From: Roseivirga sp. | Lineage (GTDB): Bacteria; Bacteroidota; Bacteroidia; Cytophagales; Cyclobacteriaceae | Direction: 5' to 3' | Length of the DNA stretch: 64,000 nt | NCBI GenBank assembly: GCA_029262895.1 | Contig: JAJCYM010000020.1 | Coordinates: 1-64,000, forward strand | Shown here: piece after piece, positions 1-10,250 of the stretch | Position numbering within the stretch: position 1 is the stretch's first letter | Layout: every line of letters begins with the position of its first letter | Translations under genes and position numbers: made by a program | Notes under the pieces: model-generated | What the model was told of the DNA's origin: nothing | Database searches by the model: none | The model's input: the letters and a program-made list of their open reading frames with translations, nothing else

Positions 1-270
1 TGTTGAACGATTCTTCCAAGTACCAGTATTTCACTAATCTCATATTCAAAAAGTCTAGCTGCTCATTACAATGCCAATCTAAGGTACGGCATATTTGTAA
101 ATCCTTATTGGCCTGCGTTTTTCAACCGTCTAATTTGTGCTAAGCTGGGCCGAGAACTTTGCTGTTTTTGATAAAATTTTCTCGTTTGTACTTTATGCTA
201 CATTACGGGCTTACCCAGAGGTCAAATTAGATGAATTAATCCTCCCAATCTCATTAATATTGATTGTAGA

Positions 271-288
271 TGTGACAAACCCGTCACA
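271..288. promoter_or_regulatory. Palindromic operator-like site TGTGAC-AAACCC-GTCACA upstream of the DUF5706-like gene
   Basis: Perfect 6-bp arms, ends 17 nt before ATG at 306; no known regulator assigned. Confidence 0.4.
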
Positions 289-305
289 CAAATTCTTATC
301 ACAGC

Positions 306-926
306 ATGAGCAATCACGAAAATATTAAACTTAAGGACCAGCTATTAATGCAAGAATTAGGTGTAGACAAAGACGAACTCAAAAACCTTAAGAAAAAGCT
401 CTCTAAAGTTGAACCAAGGGCTGAACGCGGAACTGAGACCCTTTTCCGACTTACCTCCAAAAACCACTATACGCTAAACACAATGGTGGACAGGAAGGCC
501 AACATCATGATTTCAATGAATGCGATTATTATGTCAATAATCATAGGCACGGTAATGAATGAATTGGATTCAGACCCTCACCTGGTTTATCCCGTGATTA
601 TGATACTAATTACAAATCTTGCCTCCATTGCCTATGCCGTTCTGGCCACAAGACCTGATTTGACTCACGGAGATGCCCGTGAAGGTGCTGGTCTTTTGTT
701 TTATGGAAACTTTAATGACCTGGATGAAGAAACTTATGTGGCAGGAATGCAAAAACTGATTTATAGTGGAGACGCCCTATATGATGCCATTTCAAGAGAC
801 ATTTACAACTTAGGTAAAAGACTCAAAATCAAGTTTGGCTACTTGAGAAAGTCCTTCAACATATTTACTGTGGGACTTGTTCTTTCGGTATTGGCATTTA
901 TCATTTGCCATGTGTTCTTTACCTGA
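306..926 (+). CDS. Pycsar-effector-like (DUF5706/PycTM) membrane protein
   Basis: Motif 'RLTSKNHYTLNTMVDRKANIMISMNAIIMSIIIG' plus C-terminal TM helix, typical of the DUF5706 family. Confidence 0.7.
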   Translation: MSNHENIKLKDQLLMQELGVDKDELKNLKKKLSKVEPRAERGTETLFRLTSKNHYTLNTMVDRKANIMISMNAIIMSIIIGTVMNELDSDPHLVYPVIMILITNLASIAYAVLATRPDLTHGDAREGAGLLFYGNFNDLDEETYVAGMQKLIYSGDALYDAISRDIYNLGKRLKIKFGYLRKSFNIFTVGLVLSVLAFIICHVFFT

Positions 927-1100
927 TTAATGATTTTGGAGCAAATTTTTGATTCAATTAAGTGGTTTGATCCTTTCAACATTTATACCCCATCCGATAT
1001 ATTTTGTCTTTTGATCTGAAATCCTTGTCTCTATAGAATAATTTTGACCAATGAATTTTTTTAACTTGATAGTAGTTACTTAGCAGCAAAGCCAATTCTT

Positions 1101-4100
1101 ATGTACAGACTCAAACTAACTCTCTTACTTCTGACTATAATATCGCAACAAGTGGTATTTGGATTTCAGAATAGTAATGACCCCATTCATTCGATTTTTT
1201 TGATAGGTGATGCCGGGGAGCCTGATGAGAACCCTGTGCTTGTGGCGCTAAAGCGTGAGTTGGCCAAGGTTGGAGATAAGGGAACAGTCGTGTTTTTGGG
1301 CGATAACATTTATCCCAAAGGACTTCCACCAGTTGGACATGAACTGCGGGCAGCCGCGGAAAAGGCAATTGATGGGCAGATCAATGCAGTCAAAGATTTT
1401 CAAGGTCATAAGTTCTTTATCCCTGGTAACCACGACTGGGCTCAGGGAAGAAAATATGGCTGGGATTGGCTGCAATTGCAGGAAAAATATGTAGAAGATG
1501 CCTTGGACAGCCAGGATGTTTTTCTACCCTCCAGAGGTTGCCCCGGCCCGGTTGAAGTTAACTTGACCGACCAAATCACACTAGTGGTTATCGACACCCA
1601 ATGGTTTCTGCATAAAGGTAAAAAGCCAGATCAAGGCTCGGATTGCGGGGTAACTTCATTGACAGAGGTAGCGGTTTTACTTCAGGATATTCTTGAGCGC
1701 AATGCGCATAAAAAAGTAATTGTGACTTCACATCATCCAATGTACACCTACGGTATTCATGGTGGTGTATTTGGCATTAAGGATCATTTATTCCCTTTGA
1801 CAGCATCGGGCTCACTCAAAAATGCCTATGTGCCTCTACCTGTACTCGGTTCCATTTACCCGCTTTATAGGAAGTGGTTTGGCAATATTCAGGACAACAC
1901 ACATCCGGTTTATAAGCAATTCCGAAATGGCATGGTAAGCCTGATGTCGAAACATCCGGATATTGTGCATGCAGCAGGACATGAGCATGCACTTGAGCAT
2001 ATAGAAAAAGAAGGCATGAACTTTATTGTGAGTGGAGCTGGTGCTAAAAGCAACGCCCGAGTAAGACAAAAAGGTGCCGCTCAATATGCTTCGAATACCA
2101 TGGGATTCGCTCGGGTTGATTACTATGCCAACGGCAAAACGCAATTGACATTTCTGACCCCTGACGGTAATGGAGTAAAGTCTGTTTACACAAAGACCAT
2201 CTCCGAGAAACCCTTCCGACCAAGCCCTGAGGCCCTGGCAGCCAGATTTGCAAACATCAGCTTTGCCGGTAAAGACACTATTGCCCCTGCCAGTAATCAA
2301 TATATCGGTAGAACCAAGTTCCACAAAAGCTTGCTTGGTGAAAACTATCGCAAGGAGTGGGCAACTCCCGTTAGAGCACCGATGTTTGACATTGGCAGCA
2401 TCAAAGGTGGACTTACCCCAATAAAACGAGGTGGTGGTCATCAAACGATATCTCTAAGAATGGAGGCCAGTGATGGCAGGCAATATGTGATTCGGTCCAT
2501 GGACAAAAACCCCGCTTTGGCCTTGCCGCCAGAGTTAAGACAGACCTTTGTGAAAAATATTGTCCAAGACGGAATTTCCGCGTCACACCCCTATTCTCCT
2601 TTCATTGTGCCCACTCTGGCCGATGCTGCCGGGATTTACCATGCTAATCCTAAGCTTTACTTTGTACCTATGGATCCAAGGCTCGGGATTTATGCCAGAG
2701 ATTTTGCCAATACCCTGGTGCTCTTTGAAGAACGGGCCAACAAAAAGAACATTGATCAGGACTTTTTTGGAGCCGGTGATGATGTTAAATCCAGCCCTGA
2801 TCTCTATGAAACACTAAGAAAAGACAACGACAACCAAGTAGATGAGGTGTTTGTTGCACGAAATCGGCTATTCGATTTTTGGTTGGGCGATTGGGACAGA
2901 CATGATGACCAATGGCGCTGGGTTGAATATAAGGGCAAAGATGATGAGAAGACCTATCGACCCATTCCTCGGGATAGGGATCAGGCATTTTTCATTGGTG
3001 AAGGTATTTTTAAGCGAATCGCTGGTTCGAAATGGGCCCAACCATCCTTCAGAGGATTTGAAGATGACATTCACTATATGCCAGCCATGGGCTTTTACAG
3101 AATTCGATGGTTTGACAGATATTTCCTGCCTGAAGTGTCTCTGGAAGATTGGCTAGACCAAGCCAGAGAACTAAAAACTGCTCTGACCGATGAGGTGATT
3201 GAAAGTGCATTGAATGAGTGGCCTGAAGAAATCTATGCGCTAAGAGGTGATGAAATATCAAGAAAACTTAAAAACAGAAGAGACAATTTTGAACGCTATG
3301 CTAGGGATTATTACCTCTTGCTGGCCAAAGGGGTTGATGTGCGCGGCAGTGACAAAAGGGAGTTTTTTGAGGTAAAACGATTGGATGATGAGCAAACACA
3401 AGTAACTGTCTACAAAATCTCCAAGAAAGGGAAACGGGACAAAGTGCTTTACCAAAGAACCTTTAAGACTTCTGAAACAAAAGAAATCAGGCTTTTCGGA
3501 TTTGACGGAGAAGACGAGTTTGAAATTTCAGGAGATGTCAAAAAGAGTATCAAAGTCAGAATTATAGGCGGTGGCGATAAGGACATCATCACTGATAAAA
3601 GTACTGTTGCCTCAGGCGGAAAGAAAACGGTGGTTTATGATACCAAAACAGGAACTGAACTTACTGCCAGCAAAGAAACCTTGAATAGAACCACGGACAA
3701 AGATCCTGATGTCAATAAGTATGACATGGAGGCATTTAATTTTGACGCCAAAATGCCGCTCCTTTCTTTCAACTTTAACCAAGATGACGGAATTTTTCTG
3801 GGTGCAGGTAGCATAAAAACAAAACATGGTTTTAGAAAAGAGCCCTATGCCTCCAGACAGACTGTCTCATTTAACTATGCTTTTGCCACCTCATCTTATA
3901 ATTTGAGCTTTGCTGGTGATTATGTTGATGTTTTTGGAAGAACAGACTTCCTTTTAGATGTGGACATCAAACAACCCAACCATGTCAATAATTTCTTTGG
4001 ATTGGGGAATGAATCGGTTTATGATGAAGACCGTGAATTAAATTATTATCGCACTCGATTCCAGGAGATTAAAGTGAGCCCAACGCTCAAATTTAATATG

Positions 4101-4790
4101 GGATCTCATGGTGCTTTTTATCTTGGGCCAAGATTTCAAAATATCGAAATTGAAAATAGCCAGGATAGGTTCGTTGCTGACTTTGGTGTAAACAATCTCA
4201 ACCCGGTAAATCTATTCGAGACCAATACTTATGCAGGTGGGGCTATAGGTCTCAATTTTGATACCAGAGACAGTCCGGCAATTCCTAAAAAAGGAGTCAA
4301 GTTTTTCACCGAGGTCAGTTACCTGGGTGGCTTAAATGACAACTCTGCTAATAGCGGAAAATTATCAGGAGAGTTGGCCTTCTATTGGAGTTTTAAAGAA
4401 CCTTCCAGAACTACACTGGCTACCAGGGTCGGTTTCGAATATGCCTTTGACGACTTCGAGTTTTTTCAATCGGCAAGATTAGATGGGTTCAGTACACTCA
4501 GAGGTTATAGAAGGTTTCGTTTTGCCGGAGCCACTAGCTTTTATCACCAGCTAGACCTACGTATCAAACTTTTTGATTGGCAATCTTCATTTTTGCCCTC
4601 TGTAGTAGGCTTGGTTTTGTTTAATGATATCGGTAGAGTTTGGTTGCCAGGAGAAAACTCCAGTACGTTGCATCACGGTTATGGTGCAGGCCTTTGGATT
4701 GCACCTTTAAACTTCGTTGCCATTAACGTGCTATTCGCTAAATCGGAGGAAGAATTCACTCCATTAGTCAAATTCGGGTTTTACTTCTAG
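1101..4790 (+). CDS. Calcineurin-like metallophosphoesterase fused to C-terminal BamA/TamA-like outer-membrane beta-barrel
   Basis: Signal peptide; GDAGE, GDNIYP, GNHDW, HHPMY, GHEH phosphoesterase motifs; C-terminal 'DTRDSPAIPKKGV...GFSTLRGYRRFRF...VKFGFYF' surface-antigen barrel. Confidence 0.85.
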   Translation: MYRLKLTLLLLTIISQQVVFGFQNSNDPIHSIFLIGDAGEPDENPVLVALKRELAKVGDKGTVVFLGDNIYPKGLPPVGHELRAAAEKAIDGQINAVKDFQGHKFFIPGNHDWAQGRKYGWDWLQLQEKYVEDALDSQDVFLPSRGCPGPVEVNLTDQITLVVIDTQWFLHKGKKPDQGSDCGVTSLTEVAVLLQDILERNAHKKVIVTSHHPMYTYGIHGGVFGIKDHLFPLTASGSLKNAYVPLPVLGSIYPLYRKWFGNIQDNTHPVYKQFRNGMVSLMSKHPDIVHAAGHEHALEHIEKEGMNFIVSGAGAKSNARVRQKGAAQYASNTMGFARVDYYANGKTQLTFLTPDGNGVKSVYTKTISEKPFRPSPEALAARFANISFAGKDTIAPASNQYIGRTKFHKSLLGENYRKEWATPVRAPMFDIGSIKGGLTPIKRGGGHQTISLRMEASDGRQYVIRSMDKNPALALPPELRQTFVKNIVQDGISASHPYSPFIVPTLADAAGIYHANPKLYFVPMDPRLGIYARDFANTLVLFEERANKKNIDQDFFGAGDDVKSSPDLYETLRKDNDNQVDEVFVARNRLFDFWLGDWDRHDDQWRWVEYKGKDDEKTYRPIPRDRDQAFFIGEGIFKRIAGSKWAQPSFRGFEDDIHYMPAMGFYRIRWFDRYFLPEVSLEDWLDQARELKTALTDEVIESALNEWPEEIYALRGDEISRKLKNRRDNFERYARDYYLLLAKGVDVRGSDKREFFEVKRLDDEQTQVTVYKISKKGKRDKVLYQRTFKTSETKEIRLFGFDGEDEFEISGDVKKSIKVRIIGGGDKDIITDKSTVASGGKKTVVYDTKTGTELTASKETLNRTTDKDPDVNKYDMEAFNFDAKMPLLSFNFNQDDGIFLGAGSIKTKHGFRKEPYASRQTVSFNYAFATSSYNLSFAGDYVDVFGRTDFLLDVDIKQPNHVNNFFGLGNESVYDEDRELNYYRTRFQEIKVSPTLKFNMGSHGAFYLGPRFQNIEIENSQDRFVADFGVNNLNPVNLFETNTYAGGAIGLNFDTRDSPAIPKKGVKFFTEVSYLGGLNDNSANSGKLSGELAFYWSFKEPSRTTLATRVGFEYAFDDFEFFQSARLDGFSTLRGYRRFRFAGATSFYHQLDLRIKLFDWQSSFLPSVVGLVLFNDIGRVWLPGENSSTLHHGYGAGLWIAPLNFVAINVLFAKSEEEFTPLVKFGFYF

Positions 4791-4833
4791 GCTTAATCAT
4801 ACCAAATCAAATATGAATTGGTATCATAAGCCT
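4789..4833. terminator. Bidirectional intrinsic terminator-like hairpin between convergent genes
   Basis: AGGCTTAATCATACCAA ... TTGGTATCATAAGCCT inverted repeat occupying the interval between the two stop codons. Confidence 0.55.
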
Positions 4834-7800
4834 TAAACATCTGGAATTTCAACTTTGAAAGTGGTCCCTTTTCCAGGCTCACTTTCAAAGTTGACCGTTC
4901 CTCCGTGCATTTCAACAAATTGACGGACAATCACCAAGCCTAGTCCAGTACCTGCTATATCGCCCACGTTGCTGGCTCTTGAAAATGACTCAAAGAGTTG
5001 CTTTCTGTCTGCTACCGGTATGCCGATACCAAAGTCCTGAACATCAATCTGCACGGCTGTTTCGTGATATTTGACGGTCACCAGCGGTGCCTTTTTCCCA
5101 GTGGAATATTTAAAAGCATTACCTATCAAATTTGAAAGAACGTGACTAATGAGCTGACCATCTAAATTCAATTGCCTTTCTACGCCTTCCACCTTAATCT
5201 TCAAGACTCTTCCATCTGCGGTGTCCAGCGAATTATGCTCCATGGCTACTTGCTTAATAATGGCGGTAAGCGAAGTAATGTCCTTATTGAGTTGGGTTTT
5301 GCCCACGTCCAATCTACCAAGGGTAAATATGTCTTTTAGCAATGAATTCAGCCGGTTCAACTCCGATCTTATCCGCTCTACATGCTTGCCAATTTTCGAA
5401 GAGCTCAGCTCAGGAGAATTATCCATGTACATGTTGATTAGCTCGTTGCTGGATTGAATTGTAGTTAATGGGGTCCTGAATTCGTGAGAAGCCATTGAAA
5501 TAAAACTCGATTTTAGTTTGCTCAAGCTTCTTTCTTTTTCCATGGCCTTAATCCTTTCTGAAATGTCACGGGTTGATGATTGAAGGTATGCTATGTTGTC
5601 ATTGGAGTCCATGACGCAACTCAACACCGTCTCTACCCAAACCCAATCCCCATTCTTTTTTCTCACCCTATAAGATGCATTAACATTCCTGCCTTTAGTC
5701 TTAATAGTTTTGTTAACCACCTCCTGGATATACCGCACCTCTGTTTTATCTACCAGAGAGAAAGGGTTTAATTTGTAAAACTCCTCAGGTGGGTACCCAA
5801 AAAGTGCCTCACACGATGGGGAAAGAAAGAGGAACTCTCCATCCACATTTTGAAGACCAATGACATCCCCTGAATTTTCAGAAACAAGCTTATATTGTTC
5901 TTCCTTTTCTCGCAGCTTTCTTTCTGTAATGATTTTCTCAGTGATATCCGTTTTGGTTGATCGAATAAATATCGGCTCGTCCTTGTCATTGACAATAACA
6001 CCACCTTTCACTTCAACCCATCTCCATTCTCCACTCTTATGCTTAAATCTAAAGATTGCCTGACCCTTTTTCGACTTGCTGTCAATTGCCTCCTTCATCT
6101 CATCCACAATTTTGGGCAAGTCTTCAGGGTGAATAAATTCTGTGGTGTTTCTACCCAGAAGCTCCGCAACTTCATAGCCCATTGTATCTTTAACGGATGG
6201 TGAAAGGAACAAATAGTCACCATTCAAATCCATCAGGGTCACTATGTCATGTGAGTTTTCTGATATGAGCTTGTATTGCTCCTGGCTTTCGCGCAGCTTT
6301 TCTTCGGCCAACACCCTGTCATTAATGTCTCTGGTCGAAGTTTGTAAGTAGAGCATCTTTCCATTGGAGTCATAAACCGGGCCGGCCTTGGTCTCCAGCC
6401 AAATGTAATAGCCGCCCTTGCTGATGGCCTTAAAGCTTATTGTAGACACAATATCCAGGCCTCTGATTACCTTGAGCATAGCCACTGAAACCGCTCTAAG
6501 ATGATCTTTATGAATAACCTCGCTGAACTGCAATTGTTGCAGTTCCTCAGGTGTGTATCCCAAAATGTCCTGTACCGAGGGGCTCACAAATACAAATGCT
6601 CCATCCGGAGTTTGTAGACAAATACAATCACTCGAATGCTCAGAAATCAACTTGTATTTAGCCTCACTCTCTACCAGTTGCGACTCTGCCTCTTTTAAAT
6701 TTGTGATATTCGAAATAGACCCAACAATTCTCCTTGGTTTGCCCTCTTTAGTATATAGAATTCTGGCCTTTATAAATACGTAGACAATTTGACCATTAAG
6801 AGCGATCAGCCTGGATTCCATCGCGAAATCCTGGTTTTGTTCTTTAAAAAGGCCTTCTATGTTGGAGACATACTCGGCCTTATCTTCTTCAAGAATGAAT
6901 TTGGTTAACAGGTCCTCATCAAGTGGGTTTTCTCTTGGCTCGTGACCTAGACGATCCCAAAACTGAGGAGAGAGGTAGGAGTTTTTATACTTAAAGTCAT
7001 ACTCCCAAATAACATCATTGGTCCCTTCAACGGCCAATTTGTAGCGGTCATTACTGTTTTGTAGTTCCTTTTCCAGCTGCTTCCTTATAGTCACGTCCTG
7101 AAGCACGGTGATGTAAGCATCCTGATTCTGAAATTCCAAAGGCATGGTTGACGCATTTACCCAGAATAGCTCTTTGCGATTGTTTGAAAGCACTAATTCA
7201 TGATTTTGCACCATGCCCTCTTCGGCCAATTTTAACATGTAATCCCTTCGCCCCGCAGAATCCTGGTAAAATCTATACGCCTTCTCACCTAGAAATTCCG
7301 AAGGACTTAGACCAAACACCCTGAAAAGTACTTCGTTAACAAATAGCACATTGCCATTTTTTTTAGATGAAATAAAAACGGGATCAGGAAGCGAATCCAC
7401 TATACTTTTTAGCCTTTGCTGACTAGTTTCAAGTGTAAGTCTTGCCTTCCTTATTTCATCAATATCAATGGTAACACCATCAATCCTAATTGGCTTTTTA
7501 CCCTCAAAGCGAACACTGACTCGATCCAAAACATAGCGGAACTCACCACCTCCCTGATAAATCTTGTAAGTGTAGCTACCCGTTCCTGTGTCAAGCACCT
7601 TAAAAAGTTCTTCTAAAACCCGCTCTCGGTCTTGCTCATGGATGATACTCTGCCACTCAAGTATATTTTGAGGAATAGTTTTAATACTCTTGCCAAGAAA
7701 ACGGACTTTCGGATCATTTAAAAAATGAATACTGTAAGGCTCAACAGTCAAATCAATATACCATACCACCTCCGACAGGTTCTGAACTACTGCCGCATAG

Positions 7801-7865
7801 TCATTTATTTGTTCGTTCATCTGCACTATATTGTCAGTAGTATTCTCAAAAATGTTTTCCATCAC
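4833..7865 (-). CDS. Multi-PAS domain sensor histidine kinase
   Basis: Repeated PAS/PAC signatures ('SEHSSDCICLQTPDGAFVFVSPSVQDILGYTPEEL'), HisKA 'SMASHEFRTPLTTI', HATPase 'NLIGNAFKYS', 'GTGLGLVIV'. Confidence 0.92.
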   Translation of the reverse strand: MMENIFENTTDNIVQMNEQINDYAAVVQNLSEVVWYIDLTVEPYSIHFLNDPKVRFLGKSIKTIPQNILEWQSIIHEQDRERVLEELFKVLDTGTGSYTYKIYQGGGEFRYVLDRVSVRFEGKKPIRIDGVTIDIDEIRKARLTLETSQQRLKSIVDSLPDPVFISSKKNGNVLFVNEVLFRVFGLSPSEFLGEKAYRFYQDSAGRRDYMLKLAEEGMVQNHELVLSNNRKELFWVNASTMPLEFQNQDAYITVLQDVTIRKQLEKELQNSNDRYKLAVEGTNDVIWEYDFKYKNSYLSPQFWDRLGHEPRENPLDEDLLTKFILEEDKAEYVSNIEGLFKEQNQDFAMESRLIALNGQIVYVFIKARILYTKEGKPRRIVGSISNITNLKEAESQLVESEAKYKLISEHSSDCICLQTPDGAFVFVSPSVQDILGYTPEELQQLQFSEVIHKDHLRAVSVAMLKVIRGLDIVSTISFKAISKGGYYIWLETKAGPVYDSNGKMLYLQTSTRDINDRVLAEEKLRESQEQYKLISENSHDIVTLMDLNGDYLFLSPSVKDTMGYEVAELLGRNTTEFIHPEDLPKIVDEMKEAIDSKSKKGQAIFRFKHKSGEWRWVEVKGGVIVNDKDEPIFIRSTKTDITEKIITERKLREKEEQYKLVSENSGDVIGLQNVDGEFLFLSPSCEALFGYPPEEFYKLNPFSLVDKTEVRYIQEVVNKTIKTKGRNVNASYRVRKKNGDWVWVETVLSCVMDSNDNIAYLQSSTRDISERIKAMEKERSLSKLKSSFISMASHEFRTPLTTIQSSNELINMYMDNSPELSSSKIGKHVERIRSELNRLNSLLKDIFTLGRLDVGKTQLNKDITSLTAIIKQVAMEHNSLDTADGRVLKIKVEGVERQLNLDGQLISHVLSNLIGNAFKYSTGKKAPLVTVKYHETAVQIDVQDFGIGIPVADRKQLFESFSRASNVGDIAGTGLGLVIVRQFVEMHGGTVNFESEPGKGTTFKVEIPDV

Positions 7866-7970
7866 AGAAATGGCCTTAATTGATATTATTCACTATTTTT
7901 AAATTTACACAATAGAGTTAGTTAGCCAAAAACTCTGGGTCTTTCGCCATCACCTAAACATGATAACATA

Positions 7971-8747
7971 ATGAGTTTAATAACAAACGACTATACCAGT
8001 TTGCCTAGAATACTAATTGTAGAAGACGAGCCATTCATTGCCGAAAACCTTCAGGAAATGCTGAGCATATTCGGCTATGAGGATACTGAAATTGCTAATT
8101 CAGCCAATCAGGCTATAAAAGCCATTAAAACCAGCAGGCCTGACATGGTGCTGTTAGATGTAAAAATCAAGGGCGACCAGGATGGTATTGAACTTGGTGG
8201 AATTATCCAAAATCAGTACCAAATCCCCTTCTTATATATAACTTCTTATTCCGACAAAGAAACTGTTAACAGGGCAAAGCACACTCATCCACTTGGCTTT
8301 ATTGTAAAACCATTTACTAAGGATGATGTTTATGCAGCCATTGAGGTAGCCTTGTATAACAAGGGTAGAATAGCCTCTGGCGGAGGCAAGAACTCAGTCA
8401 ATGAAAACCCAAATGCCAATAGCAACGATTCCATTTTCGTCAAGAAGAAAACCCTGCTTGAAAAAGTGAAATACGAAAATTTGCTGTGGATAGAGGCAGA
8501 CGGCAACCACATTACCATACATGTGGATGATGGCAGAAGCTATACCATACGTAAGTCATTAAAAGAAATCACAGACAAGTTGCCGAAGGATCGTTTCCTA
8601 AGGGTGCATAAGTCATTTGTGGTTCAGGTAGATGCCGTGACAGCAATTGATTCGAGCAATGTGCATATGGGAGATCGGAAAATACCTATTGGGCGGTCGT
8701 ACTACAATGCCTTTACTGCCACACTCAATACTATTAGCGCGAGCTAG
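7971..8747 (+). CDS. LytTR-family response regulator
   Basis: Receiver 'ILIVEDEPFIAENL...MVLLDVKIKG...KPFTKDDV' plus LytTR 'ILWIEADGNHITIHV...LPKDRFLRVHKSFVV'. Confidence 0.92.
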   Translation: MSLITNDYTSLPRILIVEDEPFIAENLQEMLSIFGYEDTEIANSANQAIKAIKTSRPDMVLLDVKIKGDQDGIELGGIIQNQYQIPFLYITSYSDKETVNRAKHTHPLGFIVKPFTKDDVYAAIEVALYNKGRIASGGGKNSVNENPNANSNDSIFVKKKTLLEKVKYENLLWIEADGNHITIHVDDGRSYTIRKSLKEITDKLPKDRFLRVHKSFVVQVDAVTAIDSSNVHMGDRKIPIGRSYYNAFTATLNTISAS

Positions 8748-9667
8748 TTTCTATTGTAACTATAAATCACAGCCGGAATACCATCTCTTTCTTCACTCAC
8801 TGTATAATATCTGGAGCCATCCAAGGACCAGGCAATAGCCTCACCTTGCGGTTCAGGTGTATAGTTGAGGGTGGAAAACTCCTTTTGAAACGTTTCTTGG
8901 ATTAATTCATTCTTGCTTCTTTTCCAATAATAAACGCCTTCATAGGTTTTCATTAATATCTCAAGGCCATCTGCCGAAATATCGCCTCCCACAAAACTTG
9001 TGATTGGAATACTTGTTAAAAATTCGGCTGTATTTATTTCGGTTGTTGATTGTGGAAAGGGCAGCCTATAAACGTTGACTGCTTTTTCCCTTTTTGACAC
9101 AATGATGATGTCCTTTGTCAAAGGATCAATCATTAAGGTTTCGGCATCTCGAGACCCGTCAGGGTATTGATATTCAATTTTATCGAATGAGGTAAAAATT
9201 CCGTTGACCGAGCCCCCTCCTTCACTCAAATCAGGCTCTAGCGTTCTATAGATAATTACACTCGATCGCCTGGCAAAGTTATCCCCAATATCACCTACAA
9301 AAAGATAGTTCACCCCGGATACTGGTCCTGGACCAATTGCCAGGTCCTCCCAGTCAACATTATCAATATCTGGTAAAGTAAATGTCCCTTTACTCTCCCC
9401 TGAGGTTGACATTAGATAAAGAGCTGCTTCTCCTCCACTATCATTATGTGTCCAAAGAAAATCTTTGTTTGACCTACTGGCTGCCAGTCCAGATGCCTCA
9501 TCGATTATGTCCAGCTCCACAATCCCTGGTTTCAAGGGACCAGAAAACAACAGGCTGTCCTGCCGGATGCCGGTCAAAGGTGATCTGGAATTGCTTTGGC
9601 AGGATTCCAAACAAAAAACCGCAATCAACAGCAGGGCAGTTGGGAATAGCTTGAAGAATCTTATCAT
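8744..9667 (-). CDS. Predicted lipoprotein, beta-propeller-like hypothetical
   Basis: Lipobox-like 'FCLESCQSN'; 'DEASGLAASRSNKDFLWTHNDSGGEAALYL' recurrent in SdiA-regulated/propeller-like proteins. Confidence 0.6.
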   Translation of the reverse strand: MIRFFKLFPTALLLIAVFCLESCQSNSRSPLTGIRQDSLLFSGPLKPGIVELDIIDEASGLAASRSNKDFLWTHNDSGGEAALYLMSTSGESKGTFTLPDIDNVDWEDLAIGPGPVSGVNYLFVGDIGDNFARRSSVIIYRTLEPDLSEGGGSVNGIFTSFDKIEYQYPDGSRDAETLMIDPLTKDIIIVSKREKAVNVYRLPFPQSTTEINTAEFLTSIPITSFVGGDISADGLEILMKTYEGVYYWKRSKNELIQETFQKEFSTLNYTPEPQGEAIAWSLDGSRYYTVSEERDGIPAVIYSYNRN

Positions 9668-9754
9668 CAGAAATATTTATGAGGCAAACTCATTAGGGAT
9701 TAGAGAGCCTGGGCGCTCCTAAATTGAAAGAAAACAATCGAGTAGATTGAATGC

Positions 9755-10168
9755 CTATTTTAAACTGGCACGTACCTTTTTGACTTTATCTGGCTTAACT
9801 ATATCACCTTTATTTCCCCAGGAATTACGAATGTAATTGAGCACGTCAGCGATATCCTGATCATCCAGCCCAGTGGCAGGCATTTGTCCATTATATTTTT
9901 TGCCATTGACTTCAATCTCTCCACTAGAACCTTCAATCAGTTGTTGGATTGATCTATCCAGATCCTCCATTAAATAGTCAGACTTTGCTAATGGTGGAAA
10001 CACACCTCCAATACCCTGTCCTTCAGAAAGATGACAAGCCAGGCAAACACCATCGTATACCTTTTTTCCATCTTCCATACTCTTTTTCAAAGTGGCATCC
10101 TGAACATTGAATGAAACAGATATGACCATTATGGCCAACAAGGCGAATGTGAGTTTAATTTTCTTCAT
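9755..10168 (-). CDS. c-type cytochrome
   Basis: Signal peptide; heme motif CLACH; downstream 'GQMPATGLDDQDIADVLNYIRN' with distal Met. Confidence 0.85.
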   Translation of the reverse strand: MKKIKLTFALLAIMVISVSFNVQDATLKKSMEDGKKVYDGVCLACHLSEGQGIGGVFPPLAKSDYLMEDLDRSIQQLIEGSSGEIEVNGKKYNGQMPATGLDDQDIADVLNYIRNSWGNKGDIVKPDKVKKVRASLK

Positions 10169-10250
10169 GAAAAGGGTCTTTACAATTTTCGTACCGACAA
10201 TGTATTAATAGCTGTAGGATTAATCAACAGAAATCATGTGTAAGCCTAAC

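Noticed and set aside
1836-2444. 202-aa antisense ORF inside the phosphoesterase-barrel gene
   Set aside because: Fully embedded antisense in a confident CDS; Cys/Ser-rich low-quality translation typical of shadow ORFs.
306-4790. A complete Pycsar or other anti-phage operon
   Set aside because: Only an effector-like gene is visible; no cyclase in the window next to it, and the following gene is an unrelated phosphoesterase-barrel protein.
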